A stretch of DNA of 64,000 nucleotides from Enterococcus faecium. Lineage in GTDB: Bacteria; Bacillota; Bacilli; Lactobacillales; Enterococcaceae. The notes beneath the pieces were generated by a model. The model saw only the letters and a program-made list of their open reading frames with translations. It did not search any database and was not told the DNA's origin. Positions 37,186 through 46,189 of the stretch are shown here, piece by piece. The stretch is taken from NCBI RefSeq assembly GCF_029023785.1, contig NZ_CP118955.1, positions 363,501 through 427,500 of the forward strand. The letters are read 5' to 3'. The stretch's first letter is position 1. Every line of letters begins with the position of its first letter. The position numbers were made by a program, and so were the translations under genes.

Positions 37186-38226
37186 ATGGAAATCAATGAA
37201 CAAAATTTTGGCGAAAACTATCACTTGATTACGATCACGAATCAAAATGGGACATCTTTGTCTGTCAGTGATCTTGGGGCACGGGTTGTTCATTTTCAAA
37301 CAATAATCGATAATGAAAAACGAGAGTTGATCTTAGGTTTTGATGAAGCAAAAGAATATCTAGAAAAAGACCCTTATATCGGTGCTTCAATCGGACGTAT
37401 GGCTGGACGGATTACGAATGGCACATTCAAATTAGATGATGAAACGTTCGAAGTAAAAACAGACCCGGACACTGGTCATTGTTTACATGGTGGTGCACCT
37501 AGCTTTGAAGCCAAGCAGTGGCATTATACAGTCATCAATGGTGAAAACGAAGCATCGGTCATTTTCTATCAGACTAGCCCAGATATGGAAAACGGATTTC
37601 CTGGAACTTTAGATGTAGAAGTACGGTATACGCTGACGAACGATGATACATGGCGAGTGACGGTCCAAGGGATCAGTGACCGCAAAACAGTATTCAATCC
37701 TACAAATCATGTCTATTTCAATTTAACCGGTGATCCAGCACAGTCAATCGACGAACATATACTTTGGTTGAATAGCCGATTATTTGCTACGCTCAATAAA
37801 GATACAACGCCTACAGGAGAAGTAGTTTCAGTAAGTGGCACAGCATTTGACTTCCAACGTCCTAAAAAATTAGGTGAGGTCTTTGCCAGTGATTTTCGCC
37901 AATCAATGATAGTGGGCGGCATCGATCATCCATTTTTGTTGAAAAAACAATCTGGTTTACTAAATGCTGCGGAATTGACAAGCCCAGATGAAAAAGTATC
38001 GATCCAAGTAAAAACAGATGCTTCAGGAATCGTGATTTTTACAGCAAATTTTGGAGAAGATGGACCGGAAATGCGCGGGAATAAATTAGTAAATCATGGC
38101 GGTATCACATTTGAGACTCAAGAACTGCCAGGAGCGGAGCGACTTGAAAGTTTTGGAGATGTCACTCTGGAACCTAACCAAGTACGCGAGTTTGTAACGG
38201 AATACAAAATAAATATAAAGAAATAG
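37186..38226 (+). CDS. galM: Galactose mutarotase / aldose 1-epimerase
   Basis: 346 residues from ATG 37186 (GTGCAAGGAAC upstream). Mutarotase marks: GRMAGRITNGTFKLDD, HCLHGG, the substrate-binding His in NPTNHVYFNLTG, VGGIDHPFLL, and the catalytic Glu in GITFETQELPG. It is distinct from malM at 4-5 kb. It stands alone; its last three codons and stop lie in a long inverted repeat shared with the convergent wall-hydrolase gene. Confidence 0.88.
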   Translation: MEINEQNFGENYHLITITNQNGTSLSVSDLGARVVHFQTIIDNEKRELILGFDEAKEYLEKDPYIGASIGRMAGRITNGTFKLDDETFEVKTDPDTGHCLHGGAPSFEAKQWHYTVINGENEASVIFYQTSPDMENGFPGTLDVEVRYTLTNDDTWRVTVQGISDRKTVFNPTNHVYFNLTGDPAQSIDEHILWLNSRLFATLNKDTTPTGEVVSVSGTAFDFQRPKKLGEVFASDFRQSMIVGGIDHPFLLKKQSGLLNAAELTSPDEKVSIQVKTDASGIVIFTANFGEDGPEMRGNKLVNHGGITFETQELPGAERLESFGDVTLEPNQVREFVTEYKINIKK

Positions 38227-38288
38227 AATAAATTAAAAAGGGAGTGTGACAGTGTCACATCCCCTTTTTAATTTATTCTATTTCTTTA
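38216..38288. terminator. Long symmetrical terminator spanning both stop codons
   Basis: Arms 38216-38251 and 38253-38288 are complementary over 36 bases with two mismatches. They include AAAGAAATAG on each strand, i.e. the last codons and TAG stops of both convergent genes, and a TGTGACA core. T-rich runs on either strand make it bidirectional. Confidence 0.85.
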
Positions 38289-40422
38289 AAGGCAGATCAA
38301 GCCAGAATGATTTGTCTAAACTTAACAAGGTTAGTACAGGAACAGTTGCAGCTTTAACTGTACGAGTAGTTGTTTCTGGTATCTGTCTTGCCGTAAAATT
38401 GTTCCACAAATCCCAGATTGAAGCGACACGGAAGATGGAAGAAGCGTTGTTGACGCGTTTTATCGTTGAAAATTCTAATCCTGTGATTGGCACGCCATCT
38501 GTTGTCCATTTGATTGGCACATCGAATCGCTTAGACATATTGAGGATTTCAGCGTTTGCTTCTTCAGTTGTTGCTGCTTCTTTTTTCGGTTCATCATATT
38601 TTGTCAGGTCGTACGCTTCGATGATCGCGTTCAATTTTTGTGAATATTGGCGATCTGTAGCATAACGTCCTTCCAAATATTTGGTTGCTTCTTTGTAGTC
38701 TTTTGTTTCCGACTTCCAAGTTGGTTTGTAGAAATCAGGATTGCCAGTCAGTCCATTTTTGATCAAGTCGGCATAGTCTTCCAAACTTTCCTTGTAAGAA
38801 GGATATTTACGGAATTGTGCGCGGATTTGGTAGCTTTGTCCGGAACTATCTTGTTCAAGTGTATTGAAGGTCACGCTGCTTCCTTTATATGATCCTTTGA
38901 TACCAAAAAGGTTATGATTTGGTTCGCTTGATAATAAGCTGTTTCCAGATCCACTTTCAAGGATAGCTTGAGCCATCATGACTGATGCGTAGATTCCTTC
39001 TTTTTGCCCGATTTCCTGTGCATCATCTGCAATCTTTTTCAAGAACTGATCAGTTGTTTGGTTTTGACTGAAATGGAACGAGCCATCTAATCCATCTAAA
39101 ATAGATGAGCCGCCTGTCAGCGAACCTGAAGCAGCAGGTAAACCTGCTAAGTTTACTCGGACAGCAAAATCAGGCGTGAAATCTGAAATAGAAGTTACTC
39201 GAACTTTATCTCCTGGTTGAGGCGCATGGATAAATTGTCCGTTCCCAATATAGATACCTACATGGTGAGTAACACCGGAAGAAGGTCCCCAGAAGACGAG
39301 ATCGCCAGGTTGGGCCTGACTTACTGGAATCTGCGTACCTGCATATTGCTGTTCGCCTGTCCAGCCACCGATATAATGACCGGTTGCTTTCATATATACG
39401 TAATAAGTCAAACCAGAACAGTCAAAAGTATTTGGACCTTTTGCTCCCCATACATATGGTTTTCCAAGATGCTTGAATGCTTCTCGAACGATTGCTTGTT
39501 GGACATTCGTTGTATTTGTAGGCAATACAGCATCAATTGGTGATTTTACAACAAAATCAGAAGAAGCAGAAGATGGATTCTCTATACCGCTTTGATTTGC
39601 TGTATTTGGACGAGATGAAGCATTGTTCGTTCCGCCATTCGATGAACCATTGTTTGGATGGTTTGGTTCTCTCTGAGTATTTCCATTGTTATTCGATCCA
39701 GATGGGTTTGTTTGATTCGAAGAATTCCCGCTGTTCGAATTATTGTTATTATTGTTTGAATTATTTGAACCATTATTATTGTTGTTATTACCCACATCTG
39801 GTTTGTTTGGCGTTTCCGGATCTGGTGTACTAGGGACTTCTTCACTAGGATCAGTTGGTTTCTCTGTTGAAGTATCCGGTCCAGCTTTAAATTCTGCAGT
39901 AATAGATAAATTGTTCGTACCTACTGTAAAGGTCTTTGCATCATAATTTACTTCTTTGGCACCATTAACAGCGACTGAAGCAATTTGTTCACCTTCAGCT
40001 GGCGTAATAGTGTAAGTTACCTTCGTTTCCGCTAATAAACCTTCTACCGTTCCACTTTCCGTAATATCCAAAGGTTGCTGTTCAGGGGAATCCGCTGTCG
40101 AAGCAGTCAGTTGGATCTTACCAATCAAAGAAGGAGCAATTGTAAGGGAATATGTCTCGGCTGGCTTTTCATTTTCTGATGGATCAGCCGGATCAATTTC
40201 AGTTGGCTCGGTCGATCCTGTTGTTGAGTTAGTTGTTCCAGTTGGGTCTTCTGTAAAAGAATCCGTTGTTTCACTAGTAGCTGAGCTGGATGTAGTCGTA
40301 TCTGTTGTGACTGTTTGATCAGCTATTTGATTATCTACGGCAAATACGGTATTGGTCGACAAAACAGACGGAGCAATCAGCCAAGTAGCAGCTAGCAAAC
40401 GTATCGTTTTTTTATTTTTCAT
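38278..40422 (-). CDS. Secreted NlpC/P60 endopeptidase with GH73 glucosaminidase domain
   Basis: 714 residues. Signal peptide 1-28 (LAATWLIAPSVLSTNTVFA); Thr/Ser-rich stretch 32-90; a repeat-like beta domain about 90-180 (YSLTIAPSLIGKIQLTAS, SITAEFKAG); Asn/Ser/Gly low-complexity linker 210-275; NlpC/P60 domain about 300-425 with Cys335 (FDCSGLTYYVY), His387 (HHVGIYIG) and His399; GH73-type domain about 455-605 with probable catalytic Glu489 (AQAILESGSG) and NHNLFGIKG; and a 105-residue tail of unknown type. It should cleave both peptide stems and glycan of peptidoglycan. No LPXTG or LysM is seen. Confidence 0.85.
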   Translation of the reverse strand: MKNKKTIRLLAATWLIAPSVLSTNTVFAVDNQIADQTVTTDTTTSSSATSETTDSFTEDPTGTTNSTTGSTEPTEIDPADPSENEKPAETYSLTIAPSLIGKIQLTASTADSPEQQPLDITESGTVEGLLAETKVTYTITPAEGEQIASVAVNGAKEVNYDAKTFTVGTNNLSITAEFKAGPDTSTEKPTDPSEEVPSTPDPETPNKPDVGNNNNNNGSNNSNNNNNNSNSGNSSNQTNPSGSNNNGNTQREPNHPNNGSSNGGTNNASSRPNTANQSGIENPSSASSDFVVKSPIDAVLPTNTTNVQQAIVREAFKHLGKPYVWGAKGPNTFDCSGLTYYVYMKATGHYIGGWTGEQQYAGTQIPVSQAQPGDLVFWGPSSGVTHHVGIYIGNGQFIHAPQPGDKVRVTSISDFTPDFAVRVNLAGLPAASGSLTGGSSILDGLDGSFHFSQNQTTDQFLKKIADDAQEIGQKEGIYASVMMAQAILESGSGNSLLSSEPNHNLFGIKGSYKGSSVTFNTLEQDSSGQSYQIRAQFRKYPSYKESLEDYADLIKNGLTGNPDFYKPTWKSETKDYKEATKYLEGRYATDRQYSQKLNAIIEAYDLTKYDEPKKEAATTEEANAEILNMSKRFDVPIKWTTDGVPITGLEFSTIKRVNNASSIFRVASIWDLWNNFTARQIPETTTRTVKAATVPVLTLLSLDKSFWLDLPLKK

Positions 40423-40697
40423 AATAAACTAGTCCTTTTCCTTTCATTGATTTTCTGTCTTATTCAGCATTCATTAGACATTTTTTGGAACAGATAATCG
40501 TGTCGAAAAGCTTTTTCTTTTCATAAATCTGTCTGTGTATTCTAAATAAAACAATTTGTAAATAAGCAACGAGCATTCATTCGTTTTTCTTTGACGTTCA
40601 TTTTATTGCATAGACCACCTTTGTTTGGGGATAAACAAGTGGGGATAAAAATGGTTATGCATATGTAAATTATACCAAAGTTTGGAAAGTATCACAA
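40423..40697 (-). promoter_or_regulatory. Promoter and long untranslated leader of the wall-hydrolase gene
   Basis: On the minus strand TTGTGA (40697-40692), 17 bases, TATAAT (40674-40669). This gives a leader of about 240 bases. It contains no convincing gene. A repeated GGGGATAAA (40628-40648) lies just downstream of the start site. RBS AAAGGA lies before ATG 40422. Confidence 0.6.
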
Positions 40698-40726
40698 AAA
40701 TTTATAAAAATAATGATCCTAAAAAG

Positions 40727-40773
40727 AAAAAGACTGAAATATGTGATAAACATCTCATACTTCAGTCTTTTTC
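40727..40773 (-). terminator. Terminator of the ribose operon
   Basis: AAAAAGACTGAA (40727-40738) pairs with TTCAGTCTTTTT (40761-40772), just after the EIIBC stop. Confidence 0.82.
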
Positions 40774-40778
40774 ATTAA

Positions 40779-42152
40779 CTATTCATAAGACATTAGGTCT
40801 TCATCAAACCCGCTAACGAGAGTAGTGATCATTGCTACGACTAGACTAACAGCCAGTCCTGCTAAGTACCAGAAAAAAGTACCGGAAATGAATGCAGGCA
40901 ATGTGGTCAGACTACCAAATACAAAAGCGATCGCTTTCACTTGGGCAAATCCCATTACAGCTCCACCAGCAGCTGCACCAATGCAAGCAGCAACAAATGG
41001 TTTTTTCAATGGGATCGCAATTCCGTAAACAGTTGGTTCGGTCACTCCCGCAAGTAAAATCGAAGCAAAAGCAGAACCGGAGATCGAACGGGTTTTTGAA
41101 CGTTTACTTCGCAGAAATACACCTAAAGCTGCACCAGCCATTCCAAAATTGGCTGCTCCTGTCAACGGAACGATTCGGTCGAACCCATAAGCAGAGATAT
41201 TACTGATCATGACAGGGTTTACAGCCCATTGGATACCAAATATTACCAAAATATTCCAACCACCAGCGATGATTGCGCCACTGATCGGTCCGTTAATATC
41301 CATCATCCAAGTAATTGCGGCAGCTAAACCTTCGCCAAGGTAAACACCCGCAGGCCCGAATACCATTAACGTCAAAGGAACCGTGATAACTAATGAAAGT
41401 AAAGGTACAAATACTAATTGCATATTTTCGCGAATATATTTTTTGAGGAATTTTTCAACAAAAGAATAAAAGAAAATACCTAAAATCGCCGGCATGACAG
41501 TAGACGTATACTGCATCAGTACTACAGGAATCCCCAGAAAATCAGTAGCTGCTTTGCCACTGTCTGAAAGTAAAGAGGTCAGATTCGGTTCAATCAGTGC
41601 TGCAGCAATGACAGCCGCAATATATCCATTCACTTTAAACGTTTTGGCAGCAGAAAAAGCAAGAAAGATTGGCAGAAAATAAAAGACGGCATTCGACGCA
41701 GCAGACAAAATATGATAAGTTCCGCTTGTTTCACTAAGCCAGCCAATCGTAGTCGCTAAAACAACCAGACCTTTTAATATACCAGAACCGGCAAACAGCG
41801 GAATGATCGGCGTAAAGATTTCCGATATCAAACCAAATAGTTTTTCGATCGGATTTAGCTTTTCTTTCGGAGCTGAATGATCGATTTGACGCGTCAATTC
41901 CTTGTAAGCAGGAGCCAATCCCTGATCCATGATTATTTCTGCATATCTATCGAGTAAAATGAAATACTTAATGGAAGGGATTTGCTGTTTTAATTTTTCT
42001 GCATTGGCTACTGGCTGTTTTTTCAATTTGATACGAAGCCGAGTCGCACATGGAAGGACAGAATCAATATTGTCTTTTCCTCCCAACTGTTCAATCAGCA
42101 TATGAATCTGCTCGGACAGTACCATCTGTTCAGGATTCATTGTCGTTTCCAT
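40779..42152 (-). CDS. PTS enzyme IIBC in a ribose operon
   Basis: 457 residues of the glucose/beta-glucoside superfamily: EIIB at about 10-90 with phosphocysteine in LPCATRLRIKL, EIIC at about 105-450 with about 10 helices and AGVTEPTVYGIAIPLKKPF. There is no EIIA domain, so phosphate must come from an EIIA elsewhere. Its start overlaps the rbsD stop by one base, and it closes rbsK-rbsD-EIIBC. A ribose-type substrate, or a riboside, is inferred from context only. Confidence 0.85.
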   Translation of the reverse strand: METTMNPEQMVLSEQIHMLIEQLGGKDNIDSVLPCATRLRIKLKKQPVANAEKLKQQIPSIKYFILLDRYAEIIMDQGLAPAYKELTRQIDHSAPKEKLNPIEKLFGLISEIFTPIIPLFAGSGILKGLVVLATTIGWLSETSGTYHILSAASNAVFYFLPIFLAFSAAKTFKVNGYIAAVIAAALIEPNLTSLLSDSGKAATDFLGIPVVLMQYTSTVMPAILGIFFYSFVEKFLKKYIRENMQLVFVPLLSLVITVPLTLMVFGPAGVYLGEGLAAAITWMMDINGPISGAIIAGGWNILVIFGIQWAVNPVMISNISAYGFDRIVPLTGAANFGMAGAALGVFLRSKRSKTRSISGSAFASILLAGVTEPTVYGIAIPLKKPFVAACIGAAAGGAVMGFAQVKAIAFVFGSLTTLPAFISGTFFWYLAGLAVSLVVAMITTLVSGFDEDLMSYE

Positions 42153-42547
42153 TAGAAGACCACTCCACTCACTAATATAATATTGGCGTAAGGTGTCATT
42201 TCGCCTGTACGAATAAATGCATGACAGTTATTCAACTCTTTTTTCATTTCTTCATGTGGGATAAAGCTAATCGGTGTATCTGGTAACAATAATTTGATTT
42301 TTTCCAATATTTCCGGGTTCATTGTCTTTATTTCTTCCGCCAATTCAATCGATTGTACCTCAAGTTCTTCTAAAACGTTTTCTAAAACAGATAAAAAACT
42401 TGGAAGACCGTTTGAGACAGCCAAATCTATTTTTTCAGTACCAAAGGGGACAGGCATGCCTGCATCCCCGATACTTAATTTATCAAAGTGCCCCATTTGT
42501 GCGATTACTCGTGAAATATCTGAATTGATTACTTTTCCTTTTTTCAT
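42152..42547 (-). CDS. rbsD: D-ribose pyranase
   Basis: 131 residues, full length. Family marks are [34 protein letters not shown] at the start with the catalytic His20, and [21 protein letters not shown] at the end. It interconverts the pyranose and furanose forms of ribose so that ribokinase can use it. It lies between rbsK and the PTS gene. Confidence 0.93.
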   Translation of the reverse strand: MKKGKVINSDISRVIAQMGHFDKLSIGDAGMPVPFGTEKIDLAVSNGLPSFLSVLENVLEELEVQSIELAEEIKTMNPEILEKIKLLLPDTPISFIPHEEMKKELNNCHAFIRTGEMTPYANIILVSGVVF

Positions 42548-42574
42548 GTTTGTTTCTTCCTCTCATTGTTAATT

Positions 42575-43492
42575 TTAGACTGCTGATTGTTCTAAAGCTT
42601 CGCGGTAAGGGATAGAAGGTTGCGCACCATAAGACTGCACAGCAACAGAAGAGGCTAGATTTCCATAAAGGATCGCTTCTTTCAAGTTACTAAGGTCTGG
42701 CTGAAGTGTGCTGCTTAATGCGCCAATAAATGTATCACCTGCGGCTGTTGTGTCAACGGCATCCACTTTAAAAGCAGGGACGATACCGTGTTCTTTTTCT
42801 GTATGATAGAAAGCGCCGGCACTGCCTAGTGTAATGATTACTGTTCCAATACCTAATTCATGGAGTTTTTCGGCTGCTGCGACCAAACTGTTATGATCTG
42901 TCACTCTGATTCCTGTAATGATTTCTGTTTCTGTTTCATTTGGTATAATGATATCTGTCTTTTCAAGTAGTTCAGTAGGAATCGTTTCACGAGCTGGTGC
43001 AGGATTCAGGATCGTTGTTTTTCCTGCGTCTTTTGCAATAGAAAAAGCTAGGATCGTCGCATCTAAGCTACTTTCAAACTGAGCAATAATAAAGTCACTG
43101 TTTGTAATCAGTTGCTTGTTTTTTAGGACTTCTTGTTCATGGAAAGCATTATTTGCCCCTGCATGGATCAAGATACTATTTTCTCCTGCTGCGTCTACCA
43201 TAATCATTGCTTGTCCGGTTGTGGCGCCTTGGATTTCAGCTATCCCAGATGTATCGATGTTTTCTTTTGTCAGTAGATCTAATAACTGTTGTCCTTCGCT
43301 GTCAGCCCCAACGCCTCCAATAAAAGATGTCCGTGCGCCTGAACGTTTGGCTGCCACTGCTTGGTTGGCACCTTTACCTCCGCCAGCGTGAAAAATCTCA
43401 TGCGCATGCATCGTTTCGCCTGGCTTGGGCATGTTGGTTAAACGAAGGGTAGTGTCCATATTAATACTTCCAATTACTGTAACCGTGTTCAT
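42575..43492 (-). CDS. rbsK: Ribokinase
   Basis: 305 residues from ATG 43492, eight bases after GGAGG. PfkB family: N-terminal GSINMDTTLRL with the sugar-binding GGGKGANQAVAAKRSGA, and the C-terminal ATP/catalytic motif VDAVDTTAAGDTFIGAL with the base Asp. It phosphorylates ribose to ribose 5-phosphate in the cytosol. First structural gene downstream of the RbsR operators. Confidence 0.93.
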   Translation of the reverse strand: MNTVTVIGSINMDTTLRLTNMPKPGETMHAHEIFHAGGGKGANQAVAAKRSGARTSFIGGVGADSEGQQLLDLLTKENIDTSGIAEIQGATTGQAMIMVDAAGENSILIHAGANNAFHEQEVLKNKQLITNSDFIIAQFESSLDATILAFSIAKDAGKTTILNPAPARETIPTELLEKTDIIIPNETETEIITGIRVTDHNSLVAAAEKLHELGIGTVIITLGSAGAFYHTEKEHGIVPAFKVDAVDTTAAGDTFIGALSSTLQPDLSNLKEAILYGNLASSVAVQSYGAQPSIPYREALEQSAV

Positions 43493-43540
43493 TTTACAAA
43501 CCTCCAACTATCTCATTTATTTTGATGGGAAAATTATTTT

Positions 43541-43567
43541 TTAAAACGTTTTAGTAAAACGTTTTAA
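43541..43567. promoter_or_regulatory. Tandem RbsR operators
   Basis: Two perfect 12-base palindromes TAAAACGTTTTA at 43542-43553 and 43555-43566, centres 13 bases apart, in the 107-base gap between rbsR and rbsK. The AACGTT core is typical of LacI-family operators. Confidence 0.85.
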
Positions 43568-43599
43568 TAGTTCGATAAAAATATAGCACACCTTGAAAG

Positions 43600-44613
43600 C
43601 TATTTCAAGGGTGCAGTTGAAAATCTTTTTTCTAATCGTACAGGTAATCTTTTTTCTTCCCATTCTTTTTCTGGGAATTGGATCCGATCTAACAATAACT
43701 TGGCAGATGTTTGTCCCAATTCGAAGATTGGTTGTGCGATCGTTGTCAGTTTCGGCTTGATATACTCGCACATATCTATATTATCATAGCCAATAATGCT
43801 GTAGTCTTCAGGGATGCTTTTTCCAGCTTCCTCTAATCCGCGATATAATCCAAAAGCTAATTCATCATTTAAAGCAAACACACCAGTTGCAGCAGAATCA
43901 AGAAGTTCTGCTGTGATCTGGTAGCCACCTTGTTTTGAGAACTGTGTAGGTAAGAGGATCAGTTGGTCGTGAGGGATTTGGTAAACATCAAGAGCAGATT
44001 TAAACCCCTCAATCCGAGCGTGGACATTTTCCGGTGGATTTTCAGGATAGACAAGGGCGATCGTTTGATGTCCTAGACTAAGCAAGTGCATGCCCGCTAG
44101 GTAACCACCGCGAAAATCGTCTGTTCGTACGGCATCACTAAATCCTTCAGATTTTTTCTGATCCAAAACAATGAAGGGCCGGCCTTGTTTTTTCAAATTT
44201 TCGTTGATTGCATCTGTAGAGACAGCAGAAGTCGCGATAATGAATCCATCCACACCTCGACGTGTGAGCTCGGCTAGATATTCGATTTCTTTTTGATGAT
44301 CAGAATCAGCATTACATAATATCGTGACGAAATTCTGCTTATACAAGATATCCTCAATTCCTCGCATCAGTGTACTGAAGAATGGATTCGTGATATCAGG
44401 AACGAGTACACCAATTGTTTTCGTTTCCTTGGTAATCATTTGTCTAGCAAAATAGTCAGGCTGATAGCCTAATTCTTCTTTGGCAGCTAAAACTTTCTGA
44501 ACAGTTTTCGGACTGAATTTCTCCGTATTTCCATTTAATATCAAGGAGACAGTTGTGATTGAAACGCCGGAAAGTTTAGCGACTTCTTTGATTGTGATCT
44601 TTTTTTTCACCAT
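43600..44613 (-). CDS. rbsR: LacI-family ribose operon repressor
   Basis: 337 residues from ATG 44613, seven bases after AGGAG. LacI helix-turn-helix at the N terminus (TIKEVAKLSGVSITTVSLILNG), the hinge region GYQPDYFARQM, and a ribose-binding-protein-like effector domain (IGVLVPDITNPFFSTLMRGIED). It lies upstream of rbsK on the same strand and should bind the palindromes at 43541-43567. Confidence 0.9.
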   Translation of the reverse strand: MVKKKITIKEVAKLSGVSITTVSLILNGNTEKFSPKTVQKVLAAKEELGYQPDYFARQMITKETKTIGVLVPDITNPFFSTLMRGIEDILYKQNFVTILCNADSDHQKEIEYLAELTRRGVDGFIIATSAVSTDAINENLKKQGRPFIVLDQKKSEGFSDAVRTDDFRGGYLAGMHLLSLGHQTIALVYPENPPENVHARIEGFKSALDVYQIPHDQLILLPTQFSKQGGYQITAELLDSAATGVFALNDELAFGLYRGLEEAGKSIPEDYSIIGYDNIDMCEYIKPKLTTIAQPIFELGQTSAKLLLDRIQFPEKEWEEKRLPVRLEKRFSTAPLK

Positions 44614-44693
44614 GTTCATACTCCTATCTAAATCCTGTGGTTATTTTCCCATGAAATCAAAAAGAAGTAAATGAAAATCACGTGTGCCAGTAC

Positions 44694-45293
44694 TTATTTG
44701 CTTTGTTGGATAGCTTCGATTATTTGTTTCGTTGAGCGTACTCGTGCAGTTTTCGGAAATATCTTTTTTATGAACAATTGATGGGATTCTTTGTCACGAT
44801 CACTGCAAGCATCTTCAGCAAGCACGATATGGTACCCGTGTTGAAAGGCATCTAATGCAGTAGCATATACACCGTTTGTTGTCGCTACACCGCTTAAAAT
44901 GATAGTTTCGATTCCACGCCGGCGAAGTTGAAGATCAAGAGAAGTACCAAAAAAAGCACTTGGATTGTATTTTGTGATAGTCAACATATTATCTGTATCT
45001 TTCAAAGAATCCTTCAAAAGTAAATCAGTGAATTCTGGAGGTACAGAAGCAGTCATTCCACCCATATCAGTTTGTTGACTCAAATAAGGGAAAGTGGAGA
45101 TGTCTACGTTCACTAAAACTTTCAAGGCAGCGGTACGTTTCAATGTTCTTACTAACAAATCATTGTTTGTCAGAATAGATGCTGCAGTGTGTGGAGAGAG
45201 TGTACCGTTATTTACGATCTCTTTTTGCATGTCGATCGCGACAAAAGCAGTTTTTGATAAATCAAAAATCATATTTTCCTTTAAATCATTCAT
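44694..45293 (-). CDS. Isochorismatase-like hydrolase lacking the catalytic cysteine
   Basis: 199 residues from ATG 45293 (GAAGGA upstream). Fold of the cysteine hydrolase/isochorismatase superfamily with Asp21 (VAIDMQKEI) and Lys108 (ITKYNPSAFFG). The usual nucleophile Cys in GVxTxxCV is Gly141 here (GVATTNGVYATA), the residue seen in true isochorismatases rather than in nicotinamidases or ureidohydrolases. Substrate unknown. It is 80 bases upstream of rbsR on the same strand but need not belong to that operon. Confidence 0.8.
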   Translation of the reverse strand: MNDLKENMIFDLSKTAFVAIDMQKEIVNNGTLSPHTAASILTNNDLLVRTLKRTAALKVLVNVDISTFPYLSQQTDMGGMTASVPPEFTDLLLKDSLKDTDNMLTITKYNPSAFFGTSLDLQLRRRGIETIILSGVATTNGVYATALDAFQHGYHIVLAEDACSDRDKESHQLFIKKIFPKTARVRSTKQIIEAIQQSK

Positions 45294-45478
45294 GATGTTC
45301 CTTCTTTCAAATAACAATGTTTTTTATGTAAGTAAATCATAAATCGTTTATTTGTCAACTAAATTAAAGGATTCCTTTCTTTAGTCTAGAGAAATTCAGT
45401 GGTAAAATAAATAAGTGTGAGAAAACGCATTCGATGCATAGATATAGCGAGAAATATCGTGAAAATGGAGGAATCAGA

Positions 45479-46180
45479 GTGAAGTATGTCGAAGTAAAAA
45501 ATGAATACAAACGATACAAAATGGGAGAAACGACCATTACAGCAAATGACGATATTTCTTTTTCAATTGAAAAAGGCGAATTAGTGATTATACTTGGTCC
45601 AAGTGGAGCAGGAAAGTCAACGATTCTTAATATTTTAGGTGGGATGGATACACCTGATGAAGGTCAGATCATTATTGATGACACAGATATTGCGCAATTT
45701 TCAGATAAACAGCTTACTGCTTACCGACGAACAGATGTAGGGTTCGTTTTCCAATTCTACAATCTCGTTCCTAATCTAACAGCAAAAGAAAATGTGGAAT
45801 TGGCAACGGAAGTTTCTCCTGATGCGCTTGATCCTGTAGAGGTATTGAGGCAAGTGGGCCTAGCTCATCGATTGAATAACTTTCCGTCCCAATTATCAGG
45901 AGGCGAACAGCAGAGGGTTTCAATTGCTCGTGCACTAGCTAAAAATCCCAAACTTCTTTTATGTGATGAACCGACAGGCGCGCTGGATTTTGAAACGGGC
46001 AAGCAAGTATTGAAATTATTGCAAAACGCTAGCAGACAACACGGCAATACCGTTTTGATCATTACACATAATTCTGCTTTAGCGCCCATCGCTGATAGAG
46101 TCATTCACATTAATGATGCTAAAGTAAGGTCTGTTGAATTAAATGATCATCCTTCATCCATTGATGAGATTGTATGGTAG
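45479..46180 (+). CDS. ABC transporter ATPase (LolD/MacB type)
   Basis: 233 residues from GTG 45479, six bases after GGAGGA; an upstream in-frame ATG lacks an RBS. Walker A LGPSGAGKSTILN, Q-loop FQFYNLVPN, signature LSGGEQQRVSIARAL, Walker [12 protein letters not shown]. It pairs with the 903-residue FtsX permease nine bases downstream. This class usually works in envelope export or efflux. Confidence 0.9.
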   Translation: MKYVEVKNEYKRYKMGETTITANDDISFSIEKGELVIILGPSGAGKSTILNILGGMDTPDEGQIIIDDTDIAQFSDKQLTAYRRTDVGFVFQFYNLVPNLTAKENVELATEVSPDALDPVEVLRQVGLAHRLNNFPSQLSGGEQQRVSIARALAKNPKLLLCDEPTGALDFETGKQVLKLLQNASRQHGNTVLIITHNSALAPIADRVIHINDAKVRSVELNDHPSSIDEIVW

Positions 46181-46189
46181 GGGGATTTT

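Noticed and set aside
39582..39845. Open frames antisense or shifted within the Asn/Ser linker of the wall hydrolase
   Set aside because: They arise from the low-complexity AAT-rich codons, lack ribosome sites and sit fully inside a well supported gene.
40423..40778. A short peptide (16 codons, near 40530) in the wall-hydrolase leader
   Set aside because: No ribosome site and no clear coding character; reported only as a long leader.
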